Shown here one piece after another: positions 1 through 8,387 of a stretch of 64,000 nucleotides of DNA. The DNA comes from JBOFSQ01 sp051651625 (GTDB taxonomy: Bacteria > Planctomycetota > Planctomycetia > Pirellulales > Thermoguttaceae): positions 7,352 to 71,351 of the forward strand of contig JBOFSQ010000014.1 of assembly GCA_051651625.1 (NCBI GenBank), given 5' to 3'. The translations under genes and the position numbers were made by a program. Each line of letters begins with the position of its first letter. Position 1 is the first letter of the stretch. The notes under the pieces were generated by a model. It was given only the letters and a program-made list of their open reading frames with translations, did not search any database and had not been told where the DNA came from.

Positions 1-2386
1 GAACATTGTAAACGGCGTCGTCATCGACGGCCTGAAGCGGGAATCGCGCCGACTCAAACGGACTTTTGTCGCGGCGAAAAACCTGTACAAATCCAGCGTT
101 TTGCGAGGCGTCGTGGTATTGCCAGCCGATCCATTTTTCGGTATCAAGCGAGTACGATGTTAGCGGGTAATAGTCGCCAAAATAAAACTTGCCGAACTCA
201 CGCCACTCATCAACGATGCGTACAATCCGTGCGAAATCGACCGAATCGTTACGCACGTCCCAACAAGAATTGAACGACGGACACAGCGTGCTGCGGATGT
301 CATACGTTGATGTGTGCGACGTACCCGTTCCAAAAAACGGAAACCACATCGGCATCACATACGAATGAGCCTGATTACCGACCGGCTCCATAATGTAGTC
401 GCTTCGCAAGAGCGGGACGGCGCGGCGAAGCGTTTCGAGGTCGTTGCGTCTGCCGCCGCTGGCACACGAATCTATGAGCATTCCCGGATGGCGTTCGCGG
501 AGTGCATCCCAGTATGCGAAGTACGCTTCAACGTGACGAATCTCGGTGATACCTTGTCGGTCTGGTGCGTCGTTTTGACGCCAGTAAGAAAGCGGGTCGA
601 TGTTGAAGTCTTGCCGATAGAGATCGATTTTGTTGTCGGTGATAAGTTTGTCAACGTGATCGATGAGCCACGCGAGTACCTCTGGTTTGCCGAGGTGGAG
701 CAGTCCACCGCCCGCGCCGCCGTGAACCCAGTCGGGGTGCTCGGTCGTCAGCCATGTCCCCGCCGCGACACGTTCCGGCTCGAACCAAACGATGATGTCA
801 ACATCTTGTTTGTGTGCGTGATCGGAGATCGGCGCGAACCCGCCGGGGAACCGCGCCTCATCGACTTCCCACGTCCCCGTTTCGGGCCAGTTATTCGTTT
901 GCGGGACGGGATACCAACCGGCGTCCATCCACCAGTAATCCAGCTTCATTCCGCGACGCAGATATTGGTCGATGAAAAGAATCTGGCTTGCGGTGTCGGC
1001 GAGAATCATCTCGTTGAACCAGTGCGAACTACACGCCACATGGAGCGGCAGTGGCGGAAGCTGACCGTCGCGGTCGCGCGGAATGTTGTGATCAATCATC
1101 CAACTTCGCCAGACATTTTGCGAGTGAGCAACGTTGCCGTTCCAAAACTGTAGCACGACCATCGGTTGCCGCACCGACTCGCCGGGAAGCAGTTTGAAGT
1201 TTGTCTGTTCTTGACCGGCGCGAAGCGTGATTCCGCTGGCGGCGTCGCGGACGAAGTCAGCATTCCACTGCCCCGCCCAACTGACGACAAATATAATCCC
1301 GCCTGCGTCGCCGCACTGTAGATTGAAGTATGGGAACGCCGTTTGTGTCGGGCGACCGCCGGTGTTGGCGATGTGTTTGTGTGTCGATGCGCGAAGTGTC
1401 TCCGTGAACGGCTCGAAGCTCTCGGCGGTACACTCGTCGCCGCGATGAAAGTTGATTTCAAACTCTTTCACACCGCTCCGAAAAAACTCGGTGTCAATCG
1501 TTTGAATGTTGCTGATGATCGGCGTCTCGTTCGTACCGCGATTCGCAAAATGAAGCGTCCACTCAACGGTCGGATAGTCGCTGTATGCGACAGCTTCAAT
1601 CCTTGCCTCCAAGCCAGTTACGTCGTCGGCGTAAGTTATCGTGTACAATGTTCGTTTCGCGTCAAGCACTTCTTTCTTGCGCGTACACTTCCACTGCGAC
1701 AAAAACTCGCGCGACGACTTGCCGCCGTAATCGAACGAGAAAAACGGCTCGGTAGAGAATTGCGGTTCGTTTTTGTGAACGACAGGCAACTCGCCAAGTG
1801 CGAGCGTTTGGCCATTCTCAAGCACGACGCGGACTTCGCCCCAGTCGGCTTGGTCGTGTGAAATGCCGTCGCCACCGTCGTCGATGCGAAGTTCGAACGT
1901 GGTTGCACCAGCGAGATTTTCACGGACAGAAATCGGCTCCATCCCTTCGCGGAGAATCGCCGACTTCCAAATTTCTTTGCCTGCGACGACGAGAGAAAAT
2001 CGCACACTGCCGCGTCCACCAGCGGTGTTGTCGTTGGAATCGATCCCGACAACTGCCTCGAACTCCTTGGCCGGACTCGGTAAGTGAACAATGATCGAAC
2101 TGTTTGCGTGACAATAAAGACCGTGCGCGAGCGTCTTCGCCCCGATCTTGAGTGGTCGCCCCTGACGTGCGCTTGCAAAGACAGGATCGTTGTTGGCGAC
2201 AACTTCAATGAACGCTGCGGGGACACTGCGTTCGACAACGCCGTCCATCTTGGCCCGAATCCAAGTCGTTGCTTCACACATTTCTGCCGGACTCGCACTG
2301 GCAGCAATAAGATGTGGCGGTAACACAAAACTTGCAAGCTGCAACAAAACTAGAACCAACACCGACAAAACTATTCTACGCATCAT
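1..2386 (-). CDS. Secreted alpha-galactosidase-like glycoside hydrolase (GH36 type) with N-terminal NPCBM domain, partial
   Basis: The reverse-strand frame is open from an ATG at 2386 to the left edge, about 795 codons, so the C-terminus is missing. A hydrophobic signal peptide occupies about residues 3-20. Residues about 45-180 resemble an NPCBM carbohydrate-associated domain (HGLYCHANS, then SVRFSLVVAGKEIW, then ADWGEVRV). The remainder looks like a GH36/melibiase beta-barrel: KLDYWWMDAGWY near residue 480, IIVWFEPERV soon after, the nucleophile-type motif LYRQDFN near residue 590 and the acid/base-type region DSCASGGRRN near residue 640. It would release terminal alpha-galactose outside the cytoplasm. 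It is last in a minus-strand run behind two DUF1559 genes and a small lipoprotein. GH27 or another clan-D enzyme is the alternative; the family is secure, the exact sugar is not. Confidence 0.85.
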   Translation of the reverse strand, partial: MMRRIVLSVLVLVLLQLASFVLPPHLIAASASPAEMCEATTWIRAKMDGVVERSVPAAFIEVVANNDPVFASARQGRPLKIGAKTLAHGLYCHANSSIIVHLPSPAKEFEAVVGIDSNDNTAGGRGSVRFSLVVAGKEIWKSAILREGMEPISVRENLAGATTFELRIDDGGDGISHDQADWGEVRVVLENGQTLALGELPVVHKNEPQFSTEPFFSFDYGGKSSREFLSQWKCTRKKEVLDAKRTLYTITYADDVTGLEARIEAVAYSDYPTVEWTLHFANRGTNETPIISNIQTIDTEFFRSGVKEFEINFHRGDECTAESFEPFTETLRASTHKHIANTGGRPTQTAFPYFNLQCGDAGGIIFVVSWAGQWNADFVRDAASGITLRAGQEQTNFKLLPGESVRQPMVVLQFWNGNVAHSQNVWRSWMIDHNIPRDRDGQLPPLPLHVACSSHWFNEMILADTASQILFIDQYLRRGMKLDYWWMDAGWYPVPQTNNWPETGTWEVDEARFPGGFAPISDHAHKQDVDIIVWFEPERVAAGTWLTTEHPDWVHGGAGGGLLHLGKPEVLAWLIDHVDKLITDNKIDLYRQDFNIDPLSYWRQNDAPDRQGITEIRHVEAYFAYWDALRERHPGMLIDSCASGGRRNDLETLRRAVPLLRSDYIMEPVGNQAHSYVMPMWFPFFGTGTSHTSTYDIRSTLCPSFNSCWDVRNDSVDFARIVRIVDEWREFGKFYFGDYYPLTSYSLDTEKWIGWQYHDASQNAGFVQVFRRDKSPFESARFPLQAVDDDAVYNV

Positions 2387-2423
2387 TTTTCTGTCACTTC
2401 ACGGATAAGGAACAACCAATCTG

Positions 2424-2822
2424 TCATTTTTTTAGGTCGAAGCTGTAGGTGTTTTTGGTTTTGTCGGTGGCGACGACGGCCTGAAATCCAGAGGTTTTTG
2501 CTTGGGCGTACTTCTCTGGAAGAAGGTGTTTCGAAGGTGCGTAGGGATTTTCCTTCGACGCTCCACCCTCTAACTTGACAATAGAGACAGAAAAATCTCC
2601 AACTGGCGACTTAAAAGTGAACGCCCCACCAGCATCAGTTGTACCTGTGGACGGTGCTGCCATCGATGTGTTTACAAAACACACCATCGCTCCATCGACA
2701 GGCTTGCCGTCTAGTGTAACGGTTCCTGTACAATCGTAAAGTGCCACCCCACGCTCGCCACAACCGCCAGCGCACGCCAGCAGTAGACCACAACCGAACA
2801 ATAGAGAAACTCGCGACATCAT
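2424..2822 (-). CDS. Small lipoprotein with transthyretin-like / carboxypeptidase-regulatory-like fold
   Basis: A 132-residue product starting at MMSRVS, chosen because AAGGAG sits 8 bases upstream; the open frame extends further upstream but without a comparable signal. The N-terminus is a lipoprotein signal (LLFGCGLLLACAGGC). The mature part reads as one Ig-like module: CTGTVTLDGKPVDGAMVCF, then GTTDAGGAFTF, then a typical last strand with a lysine-rich C-terminus. This arrangement is common in planctomycete lipoproteins encoded directly beside DUF1559 genes. It probably sits at the cell surface and binds or structures something, but no enzymatic residue is visible. It lies 31 bases after the DUF1559 gene and 37 bases before the alpha-galactosidase. 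Confidence 0.8.
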   Translation of the reverse strand: MMSRVSLLFGCGLLLACAGGCGERGVALYDCTGTVTLDGKPVDGAMVCFVNTSMAAPSTGTTDAGGAFTFKSPVGDFSVSIVKLEGGASKENPYAPSKHLLPEKYAQAKTSGFQAVVATDKTKNTYSFDLKK

Positions 2823-2853
2823 ACTGAAGACTCCTTGGAATTGGTGGGAAATG

Positions 2854-3882
2854 CTAAAAGCTAACCGACTGTTTGTCGTTGCGTGTACCCAAAAACTGGT
2901 AGGTATTGTAGGCAATGGTGCTGGAAAGGAAACGAACAGTTCCGTCGGCAAAGGCAAAGTTCGCACCGCCAGAATGTTTCGACTGATATCCGAGGTCACA
3001 CGCCCAACCACCACCACCTGTTTCACCAAGAGGACATCCACAACTTCCGGGATATTTACGAGTCCCCGCATTCAGCGGGCAGACCGTAGTATGCCACAAG
3101 GCATTAAAGTGCATCCAACCGCCCGTTGGGTGGTAGTGATTAGAATTTGGGGTCACATAGATTTCACCCAGCATGATCGTGTTTGAAGTGCCGTCGTCAA
3201 TATCAGGAATCGACGCAGACCAGCCAACGTGGCCAAAAATGCCGGGCTGGTAACGAGCGCGTCCCTTAAATGTAGGGTCAGAACCATGGCTATTTGCTTG
3301 ATAGCCGGGGAGATTGTTATTGTCAAAGAGAACCCGACATGGTTCGTCAAACGCGACATTTCCGATACAGTTTGAGTATGAGGTTAGGGCGTGGTTGTGT
3401 GTGTCTCCAATTTTCGTTGCCTCATCGCTCGTGGTTTTCAGGTACTGCCCCGCCATAGAACTTGTGGGACAGGTCAGCGTTGGAATCCACTTTTCAAAGA
3501 CGTATTCGTTCGTGCCGAGTTTACTCAGCATGACATTTCCTTTCGTGTCACACGCGGAGTAGAGGGCTTCCTGTTCAATGAATGGCAGGATGCCGACGAT
3601 GAAGCTACCACGCACGGATGTGTGCCCGCCCCATCCCCACTGGCCGGGCCAAAATGTCGCTTCATCCACCTCGTTTCTCGAAAACGATTGGTGTTTGTCG
3701 TGGTAGTTGTGTTCGGCGAGAGCAAGTTGCTTCAAGTTGTTCGTACACTGCATACGCCGCGCAGCCTCTCGCGCCGCTTGGACTGCGGGCAGCAGCAGTG
3801 CCACCAAAACGCCAATGATCGCAATGACGACCAAAAGCTCAACCAGTGTGAACGCACGCTCTTTCAGATTACGGTAAGTCAT
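2854..3882 (-). CDS. DUF1559 (SBP_bac_10) domain protein, pilin-like
   Basis: A 342-residue protein beginning MTYRNLKERAFTLVELL, with the prepilin-type cleavage/methylation motif and hydrophobic helix at residues 10-32 (VVIAIIGVLVALLLPA) and the signature VQAAREAARRMQCTNNLKQ directly after. The C-terminus carries the H-x9-DG motif (KHSGGANFAFADG). Both are hallmarks of the DUF1559 family, which is greatly expanded in planctomycetes and presumed to be exported or surface-assembled like a pseudopilin. AAGGAG precedes the ATG. It lies 45 bases downstream of a second DUF1559 gene, with similar internal motifs (DGTSNTI, and TVCPLNAGTRKY against TVCPINTGTRKY), so the two are probably a tandem duplication. 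Molecular role unknown. Confidence 0.93.
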   Translation of the reverse strand: MTYRNLKERAFTLVELLVVIAIIGVLVALLLPAVQAAREAARRMQCTNNLKQLALAEHNYHDKHQSFSRNEVDEATFWPGQWGWGGHTSVRGSFIVGILPFIEQEALYSACDTKGNVMLSKLGTNEYVFEKWIPTLTCPTSSMAGQYLKTTSDEATKIGDTHNHALTSYSNCIGNVAFDEPCRVLFDNNNLPGYQANSHGSDPTFKGRARYQPGIFGHVGWSASIPDIDDGTSNTIMLGEIYVTPNSNHYHPTGGWMHFNALWHTTVCPLNAGTRKYPGSCGCPLGETGGGGWACDLGYQSKHSGGANFAFADGTVRFLSSTIAYNTYQFLGTRNDKQSVSF

Positions 3883-3927
3883 GGTGAAACTCCTTCTTTA
3901 GAAGTGTGGGTAAAGAACGGGAAACTG

Positions 3928-5133
3928 TTACGGGGAAACTGGTTGCCCATCTCTACGGGCACCGAGGTACTGGAAAGTCACATAGTTGATCGTTTGGGAG
4001 ATGAAACGTACCGAACCATCGGCAAGGGCGAAATTTGCACCACCAGAGTGTTTTGAAGCGTACCCCAAATCGCACGCCCAACCGCCTGCCCAACCATCTA
4101 TAGCCGGACAACCGCAAGTACCTGCATACTTTCGCGTTCCCGTGTTGATGGGACAAACCGTAGAGTGCCAGTAGGAATTTGCACTCATCCAACCGCCCCA
4201 GTACGAATGCGCGTTTTCACCGTCTATCGGGTAAACTTCGCCGTAGAGAATGGTGTTCGATGTTCCGTCGGTAATCCCACTGATGTCTGTAGCCCAGTTG
4301 AAGTGAGCCATTGTTCCCGATACGCTTGGCCCATTTGGGCTATCGCCGTGGTCGACAGCAGAGTACCCCGGCAACGTCGTCGGACTGGGAGTGAACATTG
4401 CATTGCAGTTATAAAAACCGACATTGCCAATGCAACCGGAATAGGAACTCATACCGCGATTCCTGTCGTTATTCCGGTCACCACTTTCAACGATGGGTAT
4501 CAATGTGGTACGATCCGCAACCGTCTGAATCGGTTTCCACTTTGGCCACGACGTAGGACAAAGCAACGGCGGTATCCATTGCTCGAACACAAATTCTCCG
4601 TTGGGAAGACGACTGTGCTGCGTTGGGATTGTGCCGTCAAAGACGCAATTCGAGTACAGCGCACTCTGCTCCATGAAGGGCAGCAATCCGACAAAGAAAC
4701 TGCCGTGATTGTCTTTGTGGTTTGCATCATTATTCCACGAACTACTAGACGCGTCATAGGAAATCTCATTACGCGGAAAAGCCCCGTGCGTATCGTGATA
4801 GTTGTGCGCGGCAAGCACTACTTGCTTGAGGTTGCTGGTACACGCCATCCGTCTTGCCGCTTCGCGCGCGGCTTGGACGGCGGGCAAGAGAAGGGCGACG
4901 AGAACGCCGATGATGGCGATCACCACCAGTAGCTCAACGAGCGTAAAAGCGCGGCGGCAGCTTCGAGAAAAAGCGGAGCGAACGGCATCAGAGAAGACGC
5001 CAAAGAGGCCGCAAAGTCTAGCTGTTTTACCCCCCCCCCCCCCCACCTTAACAGGCTTAACAGTTTCGCCAGCCCGCTGGAGGGCTAACCACAAAACGAT
5101 ACATCCACAAGCCAACATCATCGCAGTCGTCAT
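3928..5133 (-). CDS. DUF1559 domain protein with unusual N-terminal extension containing a 15-G tract
   Basis: The start at 5133 is chosen because a strong AGGAGG lies 6 bases upstream (5140-5145); an in-frame ATG at 5148 would put that Shine-Dalgarno inside the gene. The 401-residue product begins with a hydrophobic stretch (MMLACGCIVLWLAL), then five glycines encoded by a run of 15 G, then about 25 residues before the standard RRAFTLVELLVVIAIIG pilin-like helix, which most family members have at residue 5-15. The C-terminal H-x9-DG motif (KHSGGANFALADG) is intact. A near-consensus promoter lies at 5266-5294. A slip of one G would put the whole DUF1559 domain out of frame unless translation restarts downstream, so phase variation is possible but unproven. 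Confidence 0.88.
   Translation of the reverse strand: MTTAMMLACGCIVLWLALQRAGETVKPVKVGGGGGKTARLCGLFGVFSDAVRSAFSRSCRRAFTLVELLVVIAIIGVLVALLLPAVQAAREAARRMACTSNLKQVVLAAHNYHDTHGAFPRNEISYDASSSSWNNDANHKDNHGSFFVGLLPFMEQSALYSNCVFDGTIPTQHSRLPNGEFVFEQWIPPLLCPTSWPKWKPIQTVADRTTLIPIVESGDRNNDRNRGMSSYSGCIGNVGFYNCNAMFTPSPTTLPGYSAVDHGDSPNGPSVSGTMAHFNWATDISGITDGTSNTILYGEVYPIDGENAHSYWGGWMSANSYWHSTVCPINTGTRKYAGTCGCPAIDGWAGGWACDLGYASKHSGGANFALADGSVRFISQTINYVTFQYLGARRDGQPVSP
5030..5044. repeat. Homopolymer tract, 15 consecutive C (G on the coding strand)
   Basis: Fifteen C run from 5030 to 5044 on the plus strand. On the minus strand they finish a Val codon and supply a Gly5 run between the start codon and the pilin-like domain of the DUF1559 gene. 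With 15 bases the frame is open. Tracts of this length are well known to slip during replication. It is by far the longest homopolymer noticed in the window; the next G/C runs are 9 (6644-6652) and 8 (around 44280-44287). Confidence 0.97.
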
Positions 5134-5265
5134 CGAACACCTCCTCATCGTCGATCATGAAAGAAAATGAGCCCGAGACACTCGCTCGGGTAAAACTCAC
5201 CACTCGTCTCACCGCAGCGTCTACAGCAATCACCAACCAAATTCAAAGCATCAAGATCGCGGGGA

Positions 5266-5294
5266 ATTGTAGCTGTATAGACAAGGATTGTCAA
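5266..5294 (-). promoter_or_regulatory. Sigma70-type promoter for the DUF1559 / lipoprotein / galactosidase run
   Basis: On the minus strand, a perfect -35 TTGACA (5289-5294) is followed after 17 bases by TACAAT (5266-5271). Transcription would start near 5258, leaving a leader of about 125 bases before the start at 5133. No other gene uses this direction here, so it most likely drives the four minus-strand genes to its left. Confidence 0.7.
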
Positions 5295-5336
5295 GTGGAT
5301 TCTTGGAAAGTTTTTGCAACCGTTCACTGATTTTGG

Positions 5337-6467
5337 TCATTCCCGTTCCCGCAGCAGTTGGGCGTAACCTTCTAAACCGATCTCCATGCTGCGGCCTTGT
5401 AACTCAAACCGCGTCGTCACGGGATTGAACGCAAGAAAGTTTTTGCTGACGAGTTCGTTGAGTTCGTTACGCAGCGAGATGCGGGTATAGTGGCTTTTGA
5501 GACGTTGGTAGAGTGCCGCAAGTGTGAACCGCTTCTCTTGTTTGACGACAGCCGACATCTCGGTAAATAGTGACTCCTGCTTTTCTTTTGTCACATAAAA
5601 CTGAAAGTTTTCAAGCCTCATTTCGCGTTGTTTTGCAAGCAACTTATCAAAATCACTGTCGGCGGCTTTGCCGTTTTTTGCGTTGTCACGAAGCAAGTCG
5701 AGAACGTTGCTAATCTCCCAACAACTGCCGCCGAAAAAATCCCACATCTTGTCGATCTGTTTTGGCGACAGTTTATATGACGTGATTCCGCTCTCTTTTT
5801 CAAGGTGTGTAAGCCAATCGTAAACGTCTTCCTTACTCAAGTATTCGACTTCAAAAAACTCCGACGTCTTCTTGAGTTTACTGTCGTCGTAGATGCGTTG
5901 CAAGAAGTGTCCGTCGCTGCTGGCGACGATCACATGACACAAGTGCGCCTCTTTCGTCATCGCCACAAAAAAGTTAAACACCTCCGTCAAAAGCAAACGC
6001 TGACGCTTCATGTAGATGCCTTCAAGTGCTTGTAATTCGTCGATGATGATTAGCGGACGCAATCCTTTCGCATTGAGTTCTTGAAGCTGACGCTTCATAA
6101 TCATGAACGGATTGATCTTGTTGTTTTCAAGCCCCGTAAGAGTCTTGTGCTCGACGCTAAATAGCTTGAAGTCAAAACCGATTTTCGTTTCTTTAGACTC
6201 CGCTTTGTCGGGAACGAGATCGAAAAAGTGCTGGATGAAGTCTTTATATTGAACGATCAAAATCTCACGCAGGTTGAAATACTTTACGTCGAATTCATTC
6301 TTTTCAACGCACTCCGCCGCAAACTTGTAGAGTAGCGTCGTCTTGCCGCTGCTCTTCGGGCCGAATACAAACAAAAGACGTTCAGGATCGCCGCCGACGC
6401 GATTGTGCAAATACGCAAGCTCTTCTTTGCGGTTGATAAACGCAATGTGTTTTTCAGTGCTAAACAT
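5337..6467 (-). CDS. P-loop ATPase of the archaeal-type ATPase family
   Basis: A soluble 376-residue protein. The start MFSTEKH at 6467 is preferred because an upstream in-frame ATG at 6506 would sit only a few bases from the predicted transcription start. Walker A is GPKSSGKTT near residue 30, preceded by FINRKEELAYLHN, the lead-in typical of the archaeal-ATPase/MNS-type group of STAND-like NTPases. Walker B is PLIIIDELQAL near residue 145. The remainder resembles the winged-helix C-terminus of this group (LYQRLKSHYTRISLRNELNELVSKNFL). Such proteins are often chaperone-like or associated with mobile and defence loci, but no partner is evident. It has its own promoter and is not tightly linked to the catabolic operon upstream. 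Confidence 0.8.
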   Translation of the reverse strand: MFSTEKHIAFINRKEELAYLHNRVGGDPERLLFVFGPKSSGKTTLLYKFAAECVEKNEFDVKYFNLREILIVQYKDFIQHFFDLVPDKAESKETKIGFDFKLFSVEHKTLTGLENNKINPFMIMKRQLQELNAKGLRPLIIIDELQALEGIYMKRQRLLLTEVFNFFVAMTKEAHLCHVIVASSDGHFLQRIYDDSKLKKTSEFFEVEYLSKEDVYDWLTHLEKESGITSYKLSPKQIDKMWDFFGGSCWEISNVLDLLRDNAKNGKAADSDFDKLLAKQREMRLENFQFYVTKEKQESLFTEMSAVVKQEKRFTLAALYQRLKSHYTRISLRNELNELVSKNFLAFNPVTTRFELQGRSMEIGLEGYAQLLRERE

Positions 6468-6520
6468 CGTCCGTTTCTTTCGGTGTGTGGGGCAGTGGCG
6501 GTGCATTTTTCATGGCAAGT

Positions 6521-6548
6521 ATTCTACCACGCGAGGTGCAGTGGACAA
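6521..6548 (-). promoter_or_regulatory. Promoter TTGTCC-N16-TAGAAT for the ATPase gene
   Basis: On the minus strand, TTGTCC at 6543-6548, a 16-base spacer, and TAGAAT at 6521-6526. Transcription would start near 6513. The same -10 and spacing recur in front of folD, gyrA and gcvT, which supports it being real. Confidence 0.6.
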
Positions 6549-6569
6549 GCGGTGGAGAAGCGTCAACTC

Positions 6570-7505
6570 TTACTTGACCAAAGCACACAACGTTTGGTGA
6601 TCCCAAAAATAGTCTCGTTCGATTCCGGCGTCGCCGAGTTCGCGGGGGGGGGCGGTTCCCTTTTTGGCGTCGCCGTGGTAGTCGGAACCGCCGGAAAGTA
6701 TCGAGACAAGATGTGCGTAACGCTCAACCACTTCTGTTGCAATTTCGGCTGGAGTTTGATTCCCCTTGTAACTTGTCTTGTCGTAGGTGTAGTGCGTCTC
6801 GATTCCGTCCAGCCCAGACTCGATGAGAAGACGAATGTATTGATCACGCGTCACGGGTTCGCCGTGCCACTGGACTTGTTCATCAATCAAATAAGGATGT
6901 GCAAGGATCGCTACTCCGCCCGCTTCGTGAATCGATTTAATCGTAGCGACCGGCGACGGCTTTTCACGCTTGATGTCGAAATTTGGGTTCTCGCGTATCA
7001 TCATTTTCGCCGCTTGCCAACTCGCTGCGTACCCCTTTTGCGCGACCAACTCAAAGATGTGTTTTTTTTGCACGGCGTCGTCGGCGCGAGTTCCGCCGCC
7101 TGTGAGTTCTTCCCAAACAATGTCGATCCCCGACTTGCGCAGCCGCTCGACAACTTGCTTGTATCCGTTGACTTTACTCGTTTGTGCAAGTGCTGGTATC
7201 CACTCTAGCAGCGGCGATTCCCAATCGCATCCCATCGCAACGATGTGAACATCATCGACATCAGTATCACACGAAACCTCCATAGCAGGAATGACTTTGA
7301 TGCCAAGCGAGTCTGCGAAGTCACGAAGCGGCAACCGTGCGTCACCGACCTCGACAACTGCGGGCGGAAAAATATCGTGGTCGGAAATAGCAATGACTTC
7401 CAATCCACGAGCGGCGGCGTTTTGGAAAAGCTCCGCCACCGAATCGTTCCCGTCAGAACGAGTCGAATGCGTATGCAGATCGATTACAAATCGAGGCTTA
7501 TCCAC
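6570..7505 (-). CDS. PHP-domain metal-dependent phosphoesterase
   Basis: A 311-residue protein with the four PHP metal-binding motifs in order: DLHTHSTRSDG at residues 9-19, ISDHD near 40, an AILAHPYL histidine near residue 195, and a GGSDYHG near 265. This is the arrangement of the YciV/RNase AM and nucleoside-bisphosphatase group; related proteins hydrolyse phosphomonoesters using two or three metal ions. Its start overlaps the end of the class II aldolase gene by 8 bases, so it is translationally coupled and probably the last gene of the six-gene catabolic operon. There it could dephosphorylate a sugar-phosphate intermediate; that role is an inference from position. A C9 run near 6644-6652 codes Pro-Pro near the C-terminus. 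Confidence 0.88.
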   Translation of the reverse strand: MDKPRFVIDLHTHSTRSDGNDSVAELFQNAAARGLEVIAISDHDIFPPAVVEVGDARLPLRDFADSLGIKVIPAMEVSCDTDVDDVHIVAMGCDWESPLLEWIPALAQTSKVNGYKQVVERLRKSGIDIVWEELTGGGTRADDAVQKKHIFELVAQKGYAASWQAAKMMIRENPNFDIKREKPSPVATIKSIHEAGGVAILAHPYLIDEQVQWHGEPVTRDQYIRLLIESGLDGIETHYTYDKTSYKGNQTPAEIATEVVERYAHLVSILSGGSDYHGDAKKGTAPPRELGDAGIERDYFWDHQTLCALVK

Positions 7506-8376
7506 GGGCAGTCTCCAAAACGGAACCGGCTCCCCACTTGTTCGCCGAACCGAAAAGGTCGATCAGCGATTCCGTCATCGCAACCACTTTGTCGAAGACG
7601 AAGGCGTCCAGTTTTAGCGGGTTAACAGTGCCACGATTTTCGGCGAGGTACTCGCGCATCGCGTCAACGTAAACCTGCTTGATCGCGGTCGAAACGTTAA
7701 TTTTTGCGGCTCCCAGTTCGATCAGTTTTCGGAATGTTGCGTCGCTCAAACCCGTTCCACCGTGAATGACGACCGGACAACTCGTAGCTTGGTTAAGCTG
7801 TTCCACGAGATCGAAGTTGATCTTGGGTTCACCTTTGTAGACGCCGTGAGCCGTTCCGATGGCGGGAGCAATCGCGTCAACGCCGGTCTCTTTTATGAAT
7901 CGAATCGTCTCGTCAAATCCTGCGAGTGACGCGACATCGTGCGAAATGTCGTCCTCGGTGCCAGCGATGATGCCGACTTCACCTTCCACGTCAACCGCAC
8001 GACTTTGCGCATAGATACGCACTTTTCGCGTCTGCTCGATACTGTTTTCAAACGAGAGATGCGAACTGTCAAACATGACCGAGTCCCAACCAAGGTCGCA
8101 GCAAAGCTGACACATTTCGATTGACTGGCAGTGATCGAGATGAAGGACAGCACCCACCGGCGCGGCGTCAATCATCGCGCGTGCCATCGCCGCAAGCGGA
8201 GCGGGCTTCAACGCCTTGACCGTTGCAACCGACGTTTGGATAATGATCGGACTCTCCTTGCGCACCGCCGCTTCAAGCACCGCCGAAAGGGTCAGATGAT
8301 TGAGAATGTTGATCGCCAAAACCGCGAATCGACCGTCGCGGGCAGCCTGTAGTAGTGTCCCGAATTGAGTTTTCAT
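7498..8376 (-). CDS. Class II (zinc) ketose-bisphosphate aldolase, GatY/KbaY/FBA family
   Basis: A 292-residue protein of normal family length. The zinc and active-site histidines are visible: LHLDH near residue 80, GTAHGVY near 178 and VIHGGTGL near 205, followed by KINVSTAIKQ, the phosphate-binding loop region. The family cleaves a ketose 1-phosphate or 1,6-bisphosphate to dihydroxyacetone phosphate and an aldehyde. The N-terminus (LLQAARDGRFAVLAINILN) matches tagatose- and fructose-bisphosphate aldolases. It sits 11 bases after the GntR regulator and overlaps the PHP gene by 8 bases. A second, mechanistically different aldolase (DeoC type) is in the same operon, which is unusual. Substrate not deducible from sequence. 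Confidence 0.9.
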   Translation of the reverse strand: MKTQFGTLLQAARDGRFAVLAINILNHLTLSAVLEAAVRKESPIIIQTSVATVKALKPAPLAAMARAMIDAAPVGAVLHLDHCQSIEMCQLCCDLGWDSVMFDSSHLSFENSIEQTRKVRIYAQSRAVDVEGEVGIIAGTEDDISHDVASLAGFDETIRFIKETGVDAIAPAIGTAHGVYKGEPKINFDLVEQLNQATSCPVVIHGGTGLSDATFRKLIELGAAKINVSTAIKQVYVDAMREYLAENRGTVNPLKLDAFVFDKVVAMTESLIDLFGSANKWGAGSVLETARG

Positions 8377-8387
8377 CTGTGCCAGAT

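Noticed and set aside
1..2386. Plus-strand ORFs 314-1153 and 1343-1861
   Set aside because: The reverse strand carries one continuous frame with clear GH36 and NPCBM motifs; the plus-strand frames are its shadows.
6644..6652. 9-base homopolymer in the PHP gene as a phase-variation site
   Set aside because: Too short and too close to the C-terminus for a convincing on/off switch.
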